From Salinarimonas rosea DSM 21201 (GTDB lineage Bacteria; Pseudomonadota; Alphaproteobacteria; Rhizobiales; Beijerinckiaceae): a stretch of 64,000 nucleotides of DNA. Location of the stretch: positions 124,001 through 188,000 of the forward strand of contig NZ_AUBC01000004.1 in NCBI RefSeq assembly GCF_000429045.1, written 5' to 3'. This document shows, in pieces, positions 53,533 through 61,751 of the stretch. How positions within the stretch are numbered: position 1 is the first letter of the stretch; the number at the start of each line of letters is the position of its first letter. The notes beneath the pieces were generated by a model. It did not search any database. It saw only the letters and a program-made list of their open reading frames with translations, and was not told where the DNA came from. A program made the position numbers and the translations under genes.

Positions 53533-54318
53533 TCAGTTCTGGGTGAGGCCGGCGTCGACGACGAAGTTCGCGCCGGTGCACCCGGCGCTCTCCTCGGAGG
53601 CGAGGAAGAGCGCCATGCGCGCGACGTGGCTCGCGTCGAGCCGGAACTTGAGCGCCTGGAGATCGATGAACTGGCGGTTCAGCTCGGGCGTGAGCCAGAG
53701 CGTCTCCTGGCGCTCCGTGAGGATGGCGCCGGGCACGAGGCAGTTGACGCGGATGCCCGAAGCGCCGAGCTCGCGCGCGAGCGTCCTGGTCAGGCCGTTG
53801 ATGGCGGCCTTCGCCGTCGTGTAGCCAACCATGCCCGGGCGCCCGCGCATCCAGGAAATGGAGCCGAGCATGATCACCGCGCCCCCGCCCCGCGCCGCCA
53901 TGCCGGGCGCGAGCGCCTGCGTCGCGAAGAAGTGGTGGTCGAGGTTGAGCGCGAGCGTGCGGCGCCACGCCTCCGGCTCCACGCTCTCCATGGCGTGGCG
54001 GTCGTCGCGCCCCGCGTTGTTGACGAGCGCCGCGACGCCTTCGTAGCGCGCCTCGACGCGCGCGAGCGTCTCGCGCAGGGCCGGGATGTCGGTGATGTCG
54101 CAGGCGTCGAACGCCGCGCCGGTCTCCTCGGCGAGCGCACGGCCGGCCGTTTCGTCGATGTCCAAGAAGGCGACCTGCGCCTCCTGGGCGGCGAAGGCAC
54201 GGACCATCTCGGCGCCGATGCCCGAGGCACCGCCGGTGATCACCACGGCGCGGCCCTTGAGGGAGCGGTAGCGGACCGACCCGTAATCGTGGAGACCCGT
54301 TCGCGCGTCGCTGGCCAT
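53533..54318 (-). CDS. Short-chain dehydrogenase, predicted sulfoquinovose 1-dehydrogenase
   Basis: A 261-residue classical SDR: cofactor motif TGGASGIG (28-35), NNAG (100-103), and catalytic S153, Y166 and K170 (YTTAK). An Asp at the end of beta-2 (FLDID) suggests preference for NAD+. In the sulfo-Entner-Doudoroff pathway such an enzyme oxidises sulfoquinovose to 6-deoxy-6-sulfogluconolactone. The start at 54318 (MASDARTG) lies 1 base after the lactonase stop. Sequence alone would also fit a hexose dehydrogenase; the operon decides the call. Confidence 0.78.
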   Translation of the reverse strand: MASDARTGLHDYGSVRYRSLKGRAVVITGGASGIGAEMVRAFAAQEAQVAFLDIDETAGRALAEETGAAFDACDITDIPALRETLARVEARYEGVAALVNNAGRDDRHAMESVEPEAWRRTLALNLDHHFFATQALAPGMAARGGGAVIMLGSISWMRGRPGMVGYTTAKAAINGLTRTLARELGASGIRVNCLVPGAILTERQETLWLTPELNRQFIDLQALKFRLDASHVARMALFLASEESAGCTGANFVVDAGLTQN

Positions 54319-54319
54319 G

Positions 54320-55213
54320 TCACAGATCCGGATCGAAGAGCGGCTCGAGCCGCCCGGGCACGTCGACGTCCAGCGCGAACAGGCCGCCGGCGTGCGGCGT
54401 CTCGGCGAGCTCCGCCTCGGGCCGCCCGGCGCGCGCCGTGGTGACATAGAGGGTCTTCAGGTCGCGCCCGCCGAAGGCGACCATGGTCGGGCAGCGGGCG
54501 GGGATCGGGATCTCGGCCAGCAGCGCGCCGTCCGGCGCCCAGCGCTGGATCCGGGAGCCCTCGTAGAGCGCCGTCCAGTAGCAGCCGTCGACGTCGGGCG
54601 CCGCGCCGTCCGGCCGCGCCCGGTCCGCCGCGTCGCGATCGAGCCGGCAGAAGACCTCGCCCCCGCCGAGCGCGCCGGTGGCGGGATCGTAGGCGTAGCG
54701 GGTGACGGTGAAGCGCGGCGTGTCCGCGTGCCAGAGCCTGCGGCCGTCGGCGGAGAAGGCGAGGCCGTTCGAGGTCATCAGGCCGTCGAGGAGCTTCGTC
54801 AGCCCCGAGCGGTCGAGCCGGTAGAGCCCCGCGCGCCCGCCGCGCTCCTGGTCGATCGTGCCGACGAGGAAGCGTCCGGCGGGATCGACGCGCCCGTCGT
54901 TGAAGCGCGACCAGGCCTGGTCTTCCGGGTTGTCGGCGAGCTTCCGCAGGATCGCCCCGTCGCGCCCGACGAGGAAGACGCCCGAGCGCATGCCGGCGAT
55001 CAGCGCGCGGCCGCGGGTGAGGCCGATGCAGCCGATGTCCTCGCCGACCGCGGCGACCGCGTGCGCACCGCTCTCCGGGTGGTAGCGGTGGATGGCGCGG
55101 CCCCCGATGTCGACGAACCAGAGCGCCTGCTCCTGTGCGTCCCACAAGGGGCTCTCGCCGAGCGCGGCGGCGCAGTCGAGGACGAGGCGGACCTCGTGCG
55201 GGGCGCGGGTCAT
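54320..55213 (-). CDS. SMP-30 family lactonase, predicted sulfogluconolactonase
   Basis: A 297-residue six-bladed propeller hydrolase of the SMP-30/gluconolactonase family. Divalent-metal ligands are E20 (LGESPLW), N149 (TSNGLAFS) and D202 (RPDGAAPD), with N105 (FNDGRVDPAG) near the substrate. It is expected to open 6-deoxy-6-sulfogluconolactone to sulfogluconate. ATG at 55213 overlaps the mutarotase stop by 4 bp. Substrate assigned from context. Confidence 0.8.
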   Translation of the reverse strand: MTRAPHEVRLVLDCAAALGESPLWDAQEQALWFVDIGGRAIHRYHPESGAHAVAAVGEDIGCIGLTRGRALIAGMRSGVFLVGRDGAILRKLADNPEDQAWSRFNDGRVDPAGRFLVGTIDQERGGRAGLYRLDRSGLTKLLDGLMTSNGLAFSADGRRLWHADTPRFTVTRYAYDPATGALGGGEVFCRLDRDAADRARPDGAAPDVDGCYWTALYEGSRIQRWAPDGALLAEIPIPARCPTMVAFGGRDLKTLYVTTARAGRPEAELAETPHAGGLFALDVDVPGRLEPLFDPDL

Positions 55214-56109
55214 GGCAGGCGTTCCACGGCGATGCGGGCGCTGGCGACGAGGCGCTCGTTCGGCGCGAGGATGCGCAGGCCGTGGTCCTTCACCTCCGGC
55301 ATGCGGTTGATCGCGTCTGGCATGTGCGACACCGGCTCGACACAGAAGAAGTCCTTGCCCGGCGGCACGAAGACGACGCAATGCCCGAACAGCGCGTCCG
55401 CCGTCACGGCGAGCGCGAGCCTGCGGTCCGGATAGACGATCTGCGCCTCGCCGCCGAAGCCGGAGAAGGCGTTGTCGAGCGCGGCGGTCTCGACCTCCCG
55501 CGGGGCGGAGAAGTCGAAGTCGCCGGTCGGCGCCTCGCGGCGCACGGGGATCTCGCGCTCGTCGGCGATCCAGACGCTGGTCGCGCGAAAGCGCAGGGTC
55601 GCGCCGGGACGACGGGGGAAGTAGGGGTGGAAGCCGAGGCCGCAGGGCATGGGGCGCGCGTCGCGGTTCTCGACGGCGAGCGTCATCACGAGCGAGGTGG
55701 TCTCGAGCGCGTAGGTCAGCTCGGCGCGCATGCGGTAGGGCCAGAGGCCCGCGCCGTCTCCGGCGGGATCGTGATCGAGGACGAGCGTCGCCGCGCTCCC
55801 GCCGCGCACGCCGACGTCCCAGGCGCTGCGCCAGCCGATGCCGTGGAGGTAGTGCGGGCTGTCGCCGAAGTTCGGCACGAGCCGGTGCTCCTCGCCGCAG
55901 AAGGCGAAGCGCCCCCGGTCGATGCGCCCGGAGACCGGGACGAGGGGGAAGGAGGATGTGAGCGTCGCGTCGCCGCTCGCGAGCATCTCGGGCGTCGTCT
56001 CGCGCAGGATCGGCACGTCGCCGACGCGAAACCCCGCGATCGCGCCGCCGAGGGCCGGCGCGAGGTCGAGGGCGAGCTCGCCGTTCGTCAGGGTCACGAT
56101 TTCGGTCAT
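55210..56109 (-). CDS. Aldose 1-epimerase family, predicted sulfoquinovose mutarotase
   Basis: A 299-residue galactose-mutarotase-like protein with catalytic H161 (GFHPYFP) and E258 (CVEPVSHMPDA) and substrate-binding H89 (YLHGIG). Mutarotases are regularly encoded with sulfoquinovose genes (for example YihR in E. coli), where they speed conversion of the alpha anomer released by the glycosidase to the anomer used by the next enzyme. ATG at 56109. The 4-bp overlap with the lactonase gene indicates coupling. Confidence 0.8.
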   Translation of the reverse strand: MTEIVTLTNGELALDLAPALGGAIAGFRVGDVPILRETTPEMLASGDATLTSSFPLVPVSGRIDRGRFAFCGEEHRLVPNFGDSPHYLHGIGWRSAWDVGVRGGSAATLVLDHDPAGDGAGLWPYRMRAELTYALETTSLVMTLAVENRDARPMPCGLGFHPYFPRRPGATLRFRATSVWIADEREIPVRREAPTGDFDFSAPREVETAALDNAFSGFGGEAQIVYPDRRLALAVTADALFGHCVVFVPPGKDFFCVEPVSHMPDAINRMPEVKDHGLRILAPNERLVASARIAVERLP

Positions 56110-56132
56110 GGCCGGGATCCTCTCCGCCGCGT

Positions 56133-56939
56133 TCAGTAGGCGGCCGTGGGGCCGCCCTGCGGGGACGCGCCGGCGCCGCGCAGCGTTCCGAGCCAATCCG
56201 CGGCCCGGCCCGTCATCATCGCCACGTCCGAGGCGACCGCGGCGAAGGAATAGCCGTAGTCGAGGAAGCGCGCGACCATGTCCGGATTCGGCCCGACGAT
56301 GCCGATGGGCTTGCCCACCGCCTTCGCGCCCTGCGCCGCCTGGGCGATCAGCGCCTGAACCTCCGCGTGCCCCACCTGCCCCATCCGCCCCATGGCGGCG
56401 GAGAGGTCGCCCGGGCCGACGAAGAGCGCGTCCACGCCCGGCACCGCCGCGATCTCGGCGAGCCGCGCGATGGCGCGGGGCGTCTCCAGCTGGACGATCA
56501 CGAAGGTCTCGGCGTCGGCGCGGCCGAGATAGTCGCTCGCCCGCCCGAAGCGCGACGCGCGGTGCACGGCGGCGACGCCGCGCACGCCGGTGGGCGGATA
56601 GCGGGCGAAGGAGACCGCCGCGCGGGCCTCCTCGGCGCTCTCCACGAAGGGCACCATCACGGTCTCGGCGCCGAGATCCAGCACGCGCTTGACCATGACC
56701 TGGTCGTTCCAGGGCAGGCGCACCACAGGCGCCGCGCCCGTGCAGCCGATGGCGCGCAGGATGTGGGCGAGGTCGCCGAGGTCGATCGGCACGTGCTCCA
56801 TGTCGACCACGAGGAAGTCGAAGCCGACGTGCCCCATCGCCTCGGCGGTCGAGGGCGCCGCCGCCATCAGCCACGAGCCGAGCGGCGCGGAGGGGCCCGC
56901 CGCGAGACGGCGCTTGAAGCGGTTGGTGACGTCGATCAT
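56133..56939 (-). CDS. HpcH/HpaI-family class II aldolase, predicted KDSG aldolase
   Basis: A 268-residue metal-dependent aldolase. Conserved H49 (VVDMEHVPIDL), R74 (VRLPWND), E152 (QLETPRAI) and D178 (VGPGDLS) form the pyruvate enolate and metal site. In the sulfo-Entner-Doudoroff pathway of Pseudomonas putida SQ1 and Rhizobium leguminosarum, an aldolase of this family splits 2-keto-3,6-dideoxy-6-sulfogluconate into pyruvate and sulfolactaldehyde. Start ATG 56939; 7 bp after the dehydratase. Confidence 0.82.
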   Translation of the reverse strand: MIDVTNRFKRRLAAGPSAPLGSWLMAAAPSTAEAMGHVGFDFLVVDMEHVPIDLGDLAHILRAIGCTGAAPVVRLPWNDQVMVKRVLDLGAETVMVPFVESAEEARAAVSFARYPPTGVRGVAAVHRASRFGRASDYLGRADAETFVIVQLETPRAIARLAEIAAVPGVDALFVGPGDLSAAMGRMGQVGHAEVQALIAQAAQGAKAVGKPIGIVGPNPDMVARFLDYGYSFAAVASDVAMMTGRAADWLGTLRGAGASPQGGPTAAY

Positions 56940-56946
56940 CGCGGCC

Positions 56947-58683
56947 TCAATAGATCGGCGGCTCGGGAACGGCGGGTCCCGCGGCCAGGAAGTCGAAGTC
57001 GCAGCCCTCGTGCGCCTGGGAGACGTGGCGCTGGTAGAGGGCGGCGAAGGATCGGTCGTAGCGGTAGGCGGTCGGCGTCCATTCCGCGCGGCGGCGCGCG
57101 AGCTCGGCCTCGTCGACCTTCATGTCGAGGCGCCCCGCGGCGACGTCGAGCACGACGCTATCGCCGGTGCGCAGCAGCCCGAGCGGCCCGCCGATGGCGG
57201 CCTCCGGCGAGACGTGGAGGATGCAGGTGCCGTAGTGCGTGCCGCTCATGCGCCCGTCGCAGATGCGCACCATGTCGCGCACGCCGGCCACGAGCAGCTT
57301 CTTGGGGATCGGCAGGTTGCCCCATTCCGGCATGCCCGGCGCGCCGACGGGGCCGGCGTTGCGCAGGACGAGGACGGTGTTCTCGTCGACATCGAGATCG
57401 GGGTCGTCGATCGCGGCCTTCATCGCGCCGGGATCGTCGAAGACGAGGGCGCGGCCCTCGTGGCGCAGGAATTTCGGGCTCGCGGCGGAGGTCTTCATCA
57501 CTGCGCCGTCGGGGGCGAGGTTGCCGCGCAGCACCGCGAGCGTGCGGCCCTGCTCCAGCGGGACGGCGGGGTTGTCGAGATCGCGGACGACGTCGTCGTT
57601 CCAGCACGCGGCGCCTTCGAGCGCCTCGCCGAGCGTGCGGCCCTCCACCGTCGGGCGGGAGAGATCGAGATGCGCCTCGAGCTTCTTCAGCAGCGCCGGC
57701 AGGCCGCCCGCGAACCAGAAGTCCTCCATCAGGTAGTCGCCCGAGGGGAACAGGTTCGCCAGGACCGGGATGCGCGCGGACACCGCCGCCATGTCGTCGA
57801 GGGTGAGATCCACGCCCGCGCGCCGCGCCATGGCGACGAGATGGACCGCGGCGTTGGTCGAGCCGCCCATGGCCATGTAAGCGACGAGCCCGTTCGTGAA
57901 CGTCTCGCGCGAGAGGATGGTCGAGGGCTTCACGTCGTCCCAGATCATCGCGACGATCCGCTCGCCGCAGGCCGAGGCCATACGGGCGTGGCCGGAGTCG
58001 ACGGCGGGGATCGAGGACGCGCCGAACAGCGTGAGGCCCATCGCGTCGACGATCGAGGTCATGGTGGAGGCGGTGCCCATCGTGTTGCAGGTGCCGGCCG
58101 AGCGCGTCATCCGGCTCTCGAGGTCGACCCAGTCCTGCGCCGAGAGGCGTCCGGCGCGGTACTCGTCCCAGTATTTCTTGGTGTGCGTACCCGCGCCCGT
58201 CTTCACGCCGCGCCATTGCCCGTTCGACATCGGCCCCGCCGGGCAGAAGATCACCGGCACGTCCATCGAGATCGCGCCCATCAGCAGTCCCGGCGTGGAC
58301 TTGTCGCAGCCGCCGAGCAGCACCGCCCCGTCGACCGGGTGGGAGCGCAGGAGCTCCTCCGCCTCCATGGCGAGGAAGTTGCGGTAGAGCATGGTGGTGG
58401 GCTTCACCATCACCTCGCCCACCGAGAGCGCCGGCAGCTCGACCGGATACCCTCCCGCCTGCCAGACGCCGCGCTTCACCGCCTGCGCGCGCTCGCGCAG
58501 ATGCGCATGGCAGGGGCTCATGTCGGACCAGGTATTGAGGATCGCCACCACCGGCTTGCCCATGAACTCCTCGCGCCGCATGCCCATCTGCTGGGTGCGC
58601 TGGCGATGCGCGAAGGCGCGCATGTCGTCGGCGGCGTACCAGCGCTGGGATCGCAGGCTGTCGAGGGTGCGGCGGGTGGTCAT
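56947..58683 (-). CDS. IlvD/Edd-family dehydratase, predicted 6-deoxy-6-sulfogluconate dehydratase
   Basis: A 578-residue Fe-S sugar-acid dehydratase. Cluster ligands are C58 (WSDMSPCHAHL), C126 (GGCDKSTPG) and C199 (AGTCNTMGT), the last with TCNTMG in place of the ACGAQF of true IlvD (compare 28454-30184), which marks the sugar-acid branch. It would convert sulfogluconate to the 2-keto-3-deoxy intermediate cleaved by the next gene's aldolase. ATG 58683 follows AGAGAGG. It is the first gene of the operon, and its promoter overlaps a LacI-type operator. Confidence 0.85.
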   Translation of the reverse strand: MTTRRTLDSLRSQRWYAADDMRAFAHRQRTQQMGMRREEFMGKPVVAILNTWSDMSPCHAHLRERAQAVKRGVWQAGGYPVELPALSVGEVMVKPTTMLYRNFLAMEAEELLRSHPVDGAVLLGGCDKSTPGLLMGAISMDVPVIFCPAGPMSNGQWRGVKTGAGTHTKKYWDEYRAGRLSAQDWVDLESRMTRSAGTCNTMGTASTMTSIVDAMGLTLFGASSIPAVDSGHARMASACGERIVAMIWDDVKPSTILSRETFTNGLVAYMAMGGSTNAAVHLVAMARRAGVDLTLDDMAAVSARIPVLANLFPSGDYLMEDFWFAGGLPALLKKLEAHLDLSRPTVEGRTLGEALEGAACWNDDVVRDLDNPAVPLEQGRTLAVLRGNLAPDGAVMKTSAASPKFLRHEGRALVFDDPGAMKAAIDDPDLDVDENTVLVLRNAGPVGAPGMPEWGNLPIPKKLLVAGVRDMVRICDGRMSGTHYGTCILHVSPEAAIGGPLGLLRTGDSVVLDVAAGRLDMKVDEAELARRRAEWTPTAYRYDRSFAALYQRHVSQAHEGCDFDFLAAGPAVPEPPIY

Positions 58684-58714
58684 CGAGCCTCTCTGGGGGT
58701 CGCTCCGATCACGC

Positions 58715-58730
58715 ATCTTAGCGCTGCGAA
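58715..58730. promoter_or_regulatory. Candidate LacI-type operator O1 (operon side)
   Basis: ATCTTAGCGCTGCGAA, with an AGCGCT palindromic core. It shares 12 of 16 positions with the site at 58980-58995 and covers the -10 (TAAGAT, 58720-58715) of the operon promoter, as expected for repression. Confidence 0.6.
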
Positions 58731-58742
58731 ATTCGGGCGCAA
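58715..58742 (-). promoter_or_regulatory. Candidate promoter of the sulfoquinovose operon
   Basis: Minus strand TTGCGC (58742-58737), 16 bp, TAAGAT (58720-58715), about 32 bp before the dehydratase ATG. The -10 matches four of six bases. Confidence 0.45.
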
Positions 58743-58944
58743 GGTGGGCGATGAGGAGCGGGAGCGGGTGCGCGCGCACCGCGCGGTCGTGCGTCCGTGA
58801 ACGCGCGCGCGCCCTTCGACGCCGATGGAGGCGTCTTCCGACGCGGCGTGCGCCCGCCGCTCATCATGGCTCCGGAGGATCCGGATCCCGGACGTGCTCC
58901 GCAATCCGGGACGACATCCGCTGTCGCCCCGGCCGGCGGCCCGT

Positions 58945-58973
58945 TTGACACTGCATCCCGCATCCGCCAACGT
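58945..58973 (+). promoter_or_regulatory. Candidate promoter of the LacI-family regulator
   Basis: TTGACA (58945-58950), 17 bp, CAACGT (58968-58973); perfect -35, weak -10. The second operator lies just downstream, which would allow autoregulation. Confidence 0.45.
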
Positions 58974-58979
58974 CGCATC

Positions 58980-58995
58980 ATCACAGCGCTACGAT
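58980..58995. promoter_or_regulatory. Candidate LacI-type operator O2 (regulator side)
   Basis: ATCACAGCGCTACGAT: perfect inverted ATC...GAT ends around an AGCGCT core, 12 bp before the regulator ATG. Confidence 0.6.
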
Positions 58996-59007
58996 CGGGG
59001 ACCGAGC

Positions 59008-60045
59008 ATGGACGACGCGGGGCCGATGCGGCGGCGGGGGCGGCGCAAGATGCAGGCGGTGACCATGTCGGAGGTCGCCGCCGCCGCGGACGTGTCCGCC
59101 TCCACCGTCTCGCTCTATTTCCGTCGCCCGAAGAGCGTCTCGCCGCCGGCCCGCGAGGCGATCGCGCGCGCCGTGGCGGAGCTCGGCTACGTGCCGAACC
59201 TCGTCGCGGGCGGGCTCGCGGCGGCATCCTCGCGGGTGGTGAGCCTCATCGTCCCCTCCGTGCGCAACGCCTTCTTCGCCGAGACCGTCTCGGCGCTCGA
59301 GGCGGCGCTCGCGCCGCACGGGCTGCAGGTGCTGCTCGGCCACACCGAGTACGATCTCGCCCGCGAGGAGGCGCTCGTGCGCACGGCGCTCGCCTGGGCG
59401 CCGGCGGCCGTCGTGCTCACGGGGCTCGAGCACAGCCCGGACACCCGCGCGCTGCTGAAGAAGGCGCGGGTGCCGGTGGTCGAGATGTGGGAACGCGGCG
59501 CGCCGCCGGTCGACATGGGCGTCGGCTTCGATCACGGCGCGGTCGGCGCCACCGTCGCGCGGCGGCTGATGGCGCGCGGGCGCCGCCGCCTCGCCTTCTG
59601 CGGCGCGCGCATGCAGGAGGACCGCCGGGCGGCGCAGCGCGCGAGCGGCTTCGCCGCGGCGGCGCGGGCGGAGGGGATCGAGGCGGCGATCCTCAACCAC
59701 CCCGGCCCCGCCGACCCCCAGGCCGGCGCCCTGCTCCTCGATCGCGCGCTGCGCGAGCTGCCCGACGTCGACGGCATCGCCGCGTCGAACGACCTCGTCG
59801 CGATGGGCGCGCTGTTCGAGGCGCAGCGCCGTTCGCTGCCGGTGCCGGACCGCCTCGCCCTCGTGGGCTTCGGGGACCTCCCCTTCGCCGCCGCCTGCGT
59901 GCCGCCGCTGACGACGATCCGCCCGGCGGGCGACCTCGTGGGCCGCGAGGTCGCGCGGCTGGTGCTGGCGCGCATGCGCGGCGAGCCGGTGCTGGAGCGC
60001 GCCGTCGACACGGGTTTCGTGCTCGTCGAGCGCGTTTCCGGCTGA
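59008..60045 (+). CDS. LacI-family transcriptional regulator of the sulfoquinovose operon
   Basis: A 345-residue repressor-type protein. The N-terminal helix-turn-helix is MSEVAAAADVSASTVSLYF, followed by the hinge LGYVPNLVAGGLA and a periplasmic-binding-like effector domain (SLIVPSVRNAFFAETVSALE, DGIAASNDLVAMGALFEA, GFGDLPFAAACVPPLTTIRP). It resembles GntR-like gluconate repressors. Divergent transcription and paired operators suggest it represses the operon until sulfoquinovose or a derivative binds. ATG 59008 is chosen; later Met codons also precede the HTH. Confidence 0.88.
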   Translation: MDDAGPMRRRGRRKMQAVTMSEVAAAADVSASTVSLYFRRPKSVSPPAREAIARAVAELGYVPNLVAGGLAAASSRVVSLIVPSVRNAFFAETVSALEAALAPHGLQVLLGHTEYDLAREEALVRTALAWAPAAVVLTGLEHSPDTRALLKKARVPVVEMWERGAPPVDMGVGFDHGAVGATVARRLMARGRRRLAFCGARMQEDRRAAQRASGFAAAARAEGIEAAILNHPGPADPQAGALLLDRALRELPDVDGIAASNDLVAMGALFEAQRRSLPVPDRLALVGFGDLPFAAACVPPLTTIRPAGDLVGREVARLVLARMRGEPVLERAVDTGFVLVERVSG

Positions 60046-60058
60046 CGGGCCCGCGAGT

Positions 60059-60670
60059 TCACCCCGCGGTCGCGAGGAACTGGCGGGCGAGATCCAGGTC
60101 CGGGCGCGTCAGCCCGTGGCCGACGGGAAGCGTCTCGTGCGTCACGGACGCACCCGCCTCGCGCAGCCTGGCCGCGAGGTCGCCGACGTCGGCGGCGGGG
60201 ACGATCGGGTCCATCGCGCCGCTGACGATCAGCACCGGCGTGCCGTCGAGCCCACCTGCCGGCGCCTCGCGCAGCGGCGTCATCGCCCGCCACAGGACGG
60301 CGCCGGCGAGCACGCCCGGATGACGCCACATCAATGCCGCCGCGATGTTCGCGCCGTTGGAGAATCCGACCGCCACCGGCGCGGCGAGCCCGTAGGCCGC
60401 GCGCATCTCGGAGACGAAGCCGGCGAGCTCGTCGGCGCGGGCGCGCACGTCCGCCTCGTCGAAGACGCCTTCCGAGAGGCGCCGGAAGAAGCGCGGCATG
60501 CCGTTCTCGAGGACCTTCCCCCGCGGCGAGACGAAGGCGCGCCCCGGCGCGATCTCGGGCACGAGGGGAACGAGGTCGTGCTCGTTCCCGCCGGTCCCGT
60601 GCAGGAGGAGAAGGGGCGCACGCGCCGGATCGCCCGGCGCGTGCGTGTGGACGAAGGAGAGGTCGGCCAT
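60059..60670 (-). CDS. Alpha/beta-hydrolase, phospholipase/carboxylesterase family
   Basis: A 203-residue small esterase with the catalytic Ser in VGFSNGANIA (nucleophile elbow), Asp in SGAMDPIVP and His in LPVGHGLTRPD; oxyanion region LLLHGTGGNEHDL. It resembles YpfH/MhqD-type hydrolases. It is 14 bp downstream of a MhqO-like gene, the same pairing as mhqD and mhqO of Bacillus, where both respond to hydroquinone stress. Start ATG 60670. Confidence 0.87.
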   Translation of the reverse strand: MADLSFVHTHAPGDPARAPLLLLHGTGGNEHDLVPLVPEIAPGRAFVSPRGKVLENGMPRFFRRLSEGVFDEADVRARADELAGFVSEMRAAYGLAAPVAVGFSNGANIAAALMWRHPGVLAGAVLWRAMTPLREAPAGGLDGTPVLIVSGAMDPIVPAADVGDLAARLREAGASVTHETLPVGHGLTRPDLDLARQFLATAG

Positions 60671-60684
60671 GGTGCGGGCACTCC

Positions 60685-61626
60685 TCACAGGGGCGGCAGG
60701 ACGGACTCGATGCGCGCGCGCTGCGGCTCGAGGAAGGCGGGGAGCTTCAAGGCCTCGCCCAGGCTCTCCGCCGGCTCGTCGGCGGCGAAACCGGGCTCGT
60801 CGGTGGCGATCTCGAAAAGCACGCCGCCGGGCTCGCGGAAGTAGATCGAGCGGAAGTAGTTGCGGTCCTTCTGCTCGGTCGCCGGCAGGCCCATGGCGGC
60901 GAGCCTGTCGGCCATCGCGGCCTGCGCCGCGTCGGACGCCGCACGGAAGGCGACGTGGTGGACGGAGCCGGCGCCGAGCCGCGGACGCCCGGCCGCGCTC
61001 TCGACGAGCTCGACCGCGGCGCCGAGCCGCGCCGTCCCCTCGAAGCGCACGCGCCCCGCCTCCCGCGCGGTCTCGCGCAGGCCGAACACCTCGGTCAGGA
61101 CCGCCGCGGTGCCCGCGATCGCGCCGACCTCGAGCGTCACGCTCTCGAAGCCGCGGATGGCGTGCGCCGGGTCGATCCCCTCCACCGCCCAGGCGGGCTC
61201 GTCCTCGGCGCCCTCGACGCCGACGAGCGCGAGGCGCATGCCGTCCGGGTCGCGGAAGGTCACGACCGGCCGGCCAAAGCGGGTCGTCGGCCCCTCGTGG
61301 TCGACCGACACCTGCACGAAGCGCGCGAGCCAAGAGCCGATCGCCGCTTTCGGCACGCGCAACGCCGTCTCGCCGGTCTCGCCCGCGCCCGCCCTGCCCG
61401 GCGCCGCGTTCGCCCAGGGAAAGAAGGTGAGGATCGTGCCGGGCGATCCCGCCGCATCGCCGAAATAGAGGTGGTAGGTGCCGGGATCGTCGAAGTTGAC
61501 GGTCTTCTTCACCAGCCGCAGCCCGAGGACGCGGGTGTAGAAGTCACGATTGCGGCGGGCCTCGCCCGAGATCGCGGTGACGTGGTGGAGACCGGTGCTC
61601 GTGGTCTCGCTCGTGGAACGGCTCAT
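60685..61626 (-). CDS. mhqO: Ring-cleaving dioxygenase family protein (MhqO-like, glyoxalase fold)
   Basis: A 313-residue protein of two vicinal-oxygen-chelate modules: GLHHVTAISGEARRNRDFY at the N-terminus and GSVHHVAFRAASDAAQ in the second half, with the metal-binding Glu in GVLFEIATDEPGF. The family includes B. subtilis MhqO, a putative hydroquinone dioxygenase. It is encoded with an MhqD-like hydrolase, so detoxification of quinones or related electrophiles is likely. ATG 61626. Confidence 0.85.
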   Translation of the reverse strand: MSRSTSETTSTGLHHVTAISGEARRNRDFYTRVLGLRLVKKTVNFDDPGTYHLYFGDAAGSPGTILTFFPWANAAPGRAGAGETGETALRVPKAAIGSWLARFVQVSVDHEGPTTRFGRPVVTFRDPDGMRLALVGVEGAEDEPAWAVEGIDPAHAIRGFESVTLEVGAIAGTAAVLTEVFGLRETAREAGRVRFEGTARLGAAVELVESAAGRPRLGAGSVHHVAFRAASDAAQAAMADRLAAMGLPATEQKDRNYFRSIYFREPGGVLFEIATDEPGFAADEPAESLGEALKLPAFLEPQRARIESVLPPL

Positions 61627-61751
61627 GGCGCATCTCCGAAGGAAGGTGGCGCGCGGTGCACGCCCGTCTTGCCGGAGAATGTGCGACAGGGAAAGAAAAT
61701 TGCGAGCGTGGAAAGGTCGAGATTGCGGCCCCGCAAGGAACTCGGCGGATA

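Larger units (their letters stand above)
58684..59007. other. Divergent control region of the sulfoquinovose operon and its LacI regulator
   Basis: 324 bp without a gene. It contains two near-identical palindromic sites, one promoter candidate toward the operon and one toward the regulator (separate entries). Between about 58750 and 58940 I see nothing further of note. Confidence 0.6.

Noticed and set aside
28454-58683. Two dihydroxy-acid dehydratases as an ilvD duplication
   Set aside because: The cysteine contexts differ (GACGAQF versus GTCNTMG) and the second lies in a sugar-acid operon, so they are distinct subfamilies, not recent copies.
51505-58683. Operon read as a galactose, fucose or glucose non-phosphorylative pathway
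   Set aside because: Possible from the dehydrogenase, lactonase and dehydratase alone, but the glycosidase has YihQ-like sulfonate residues and an aldolase of the type used in sulfo-ED. Kept as the main alternative to test.
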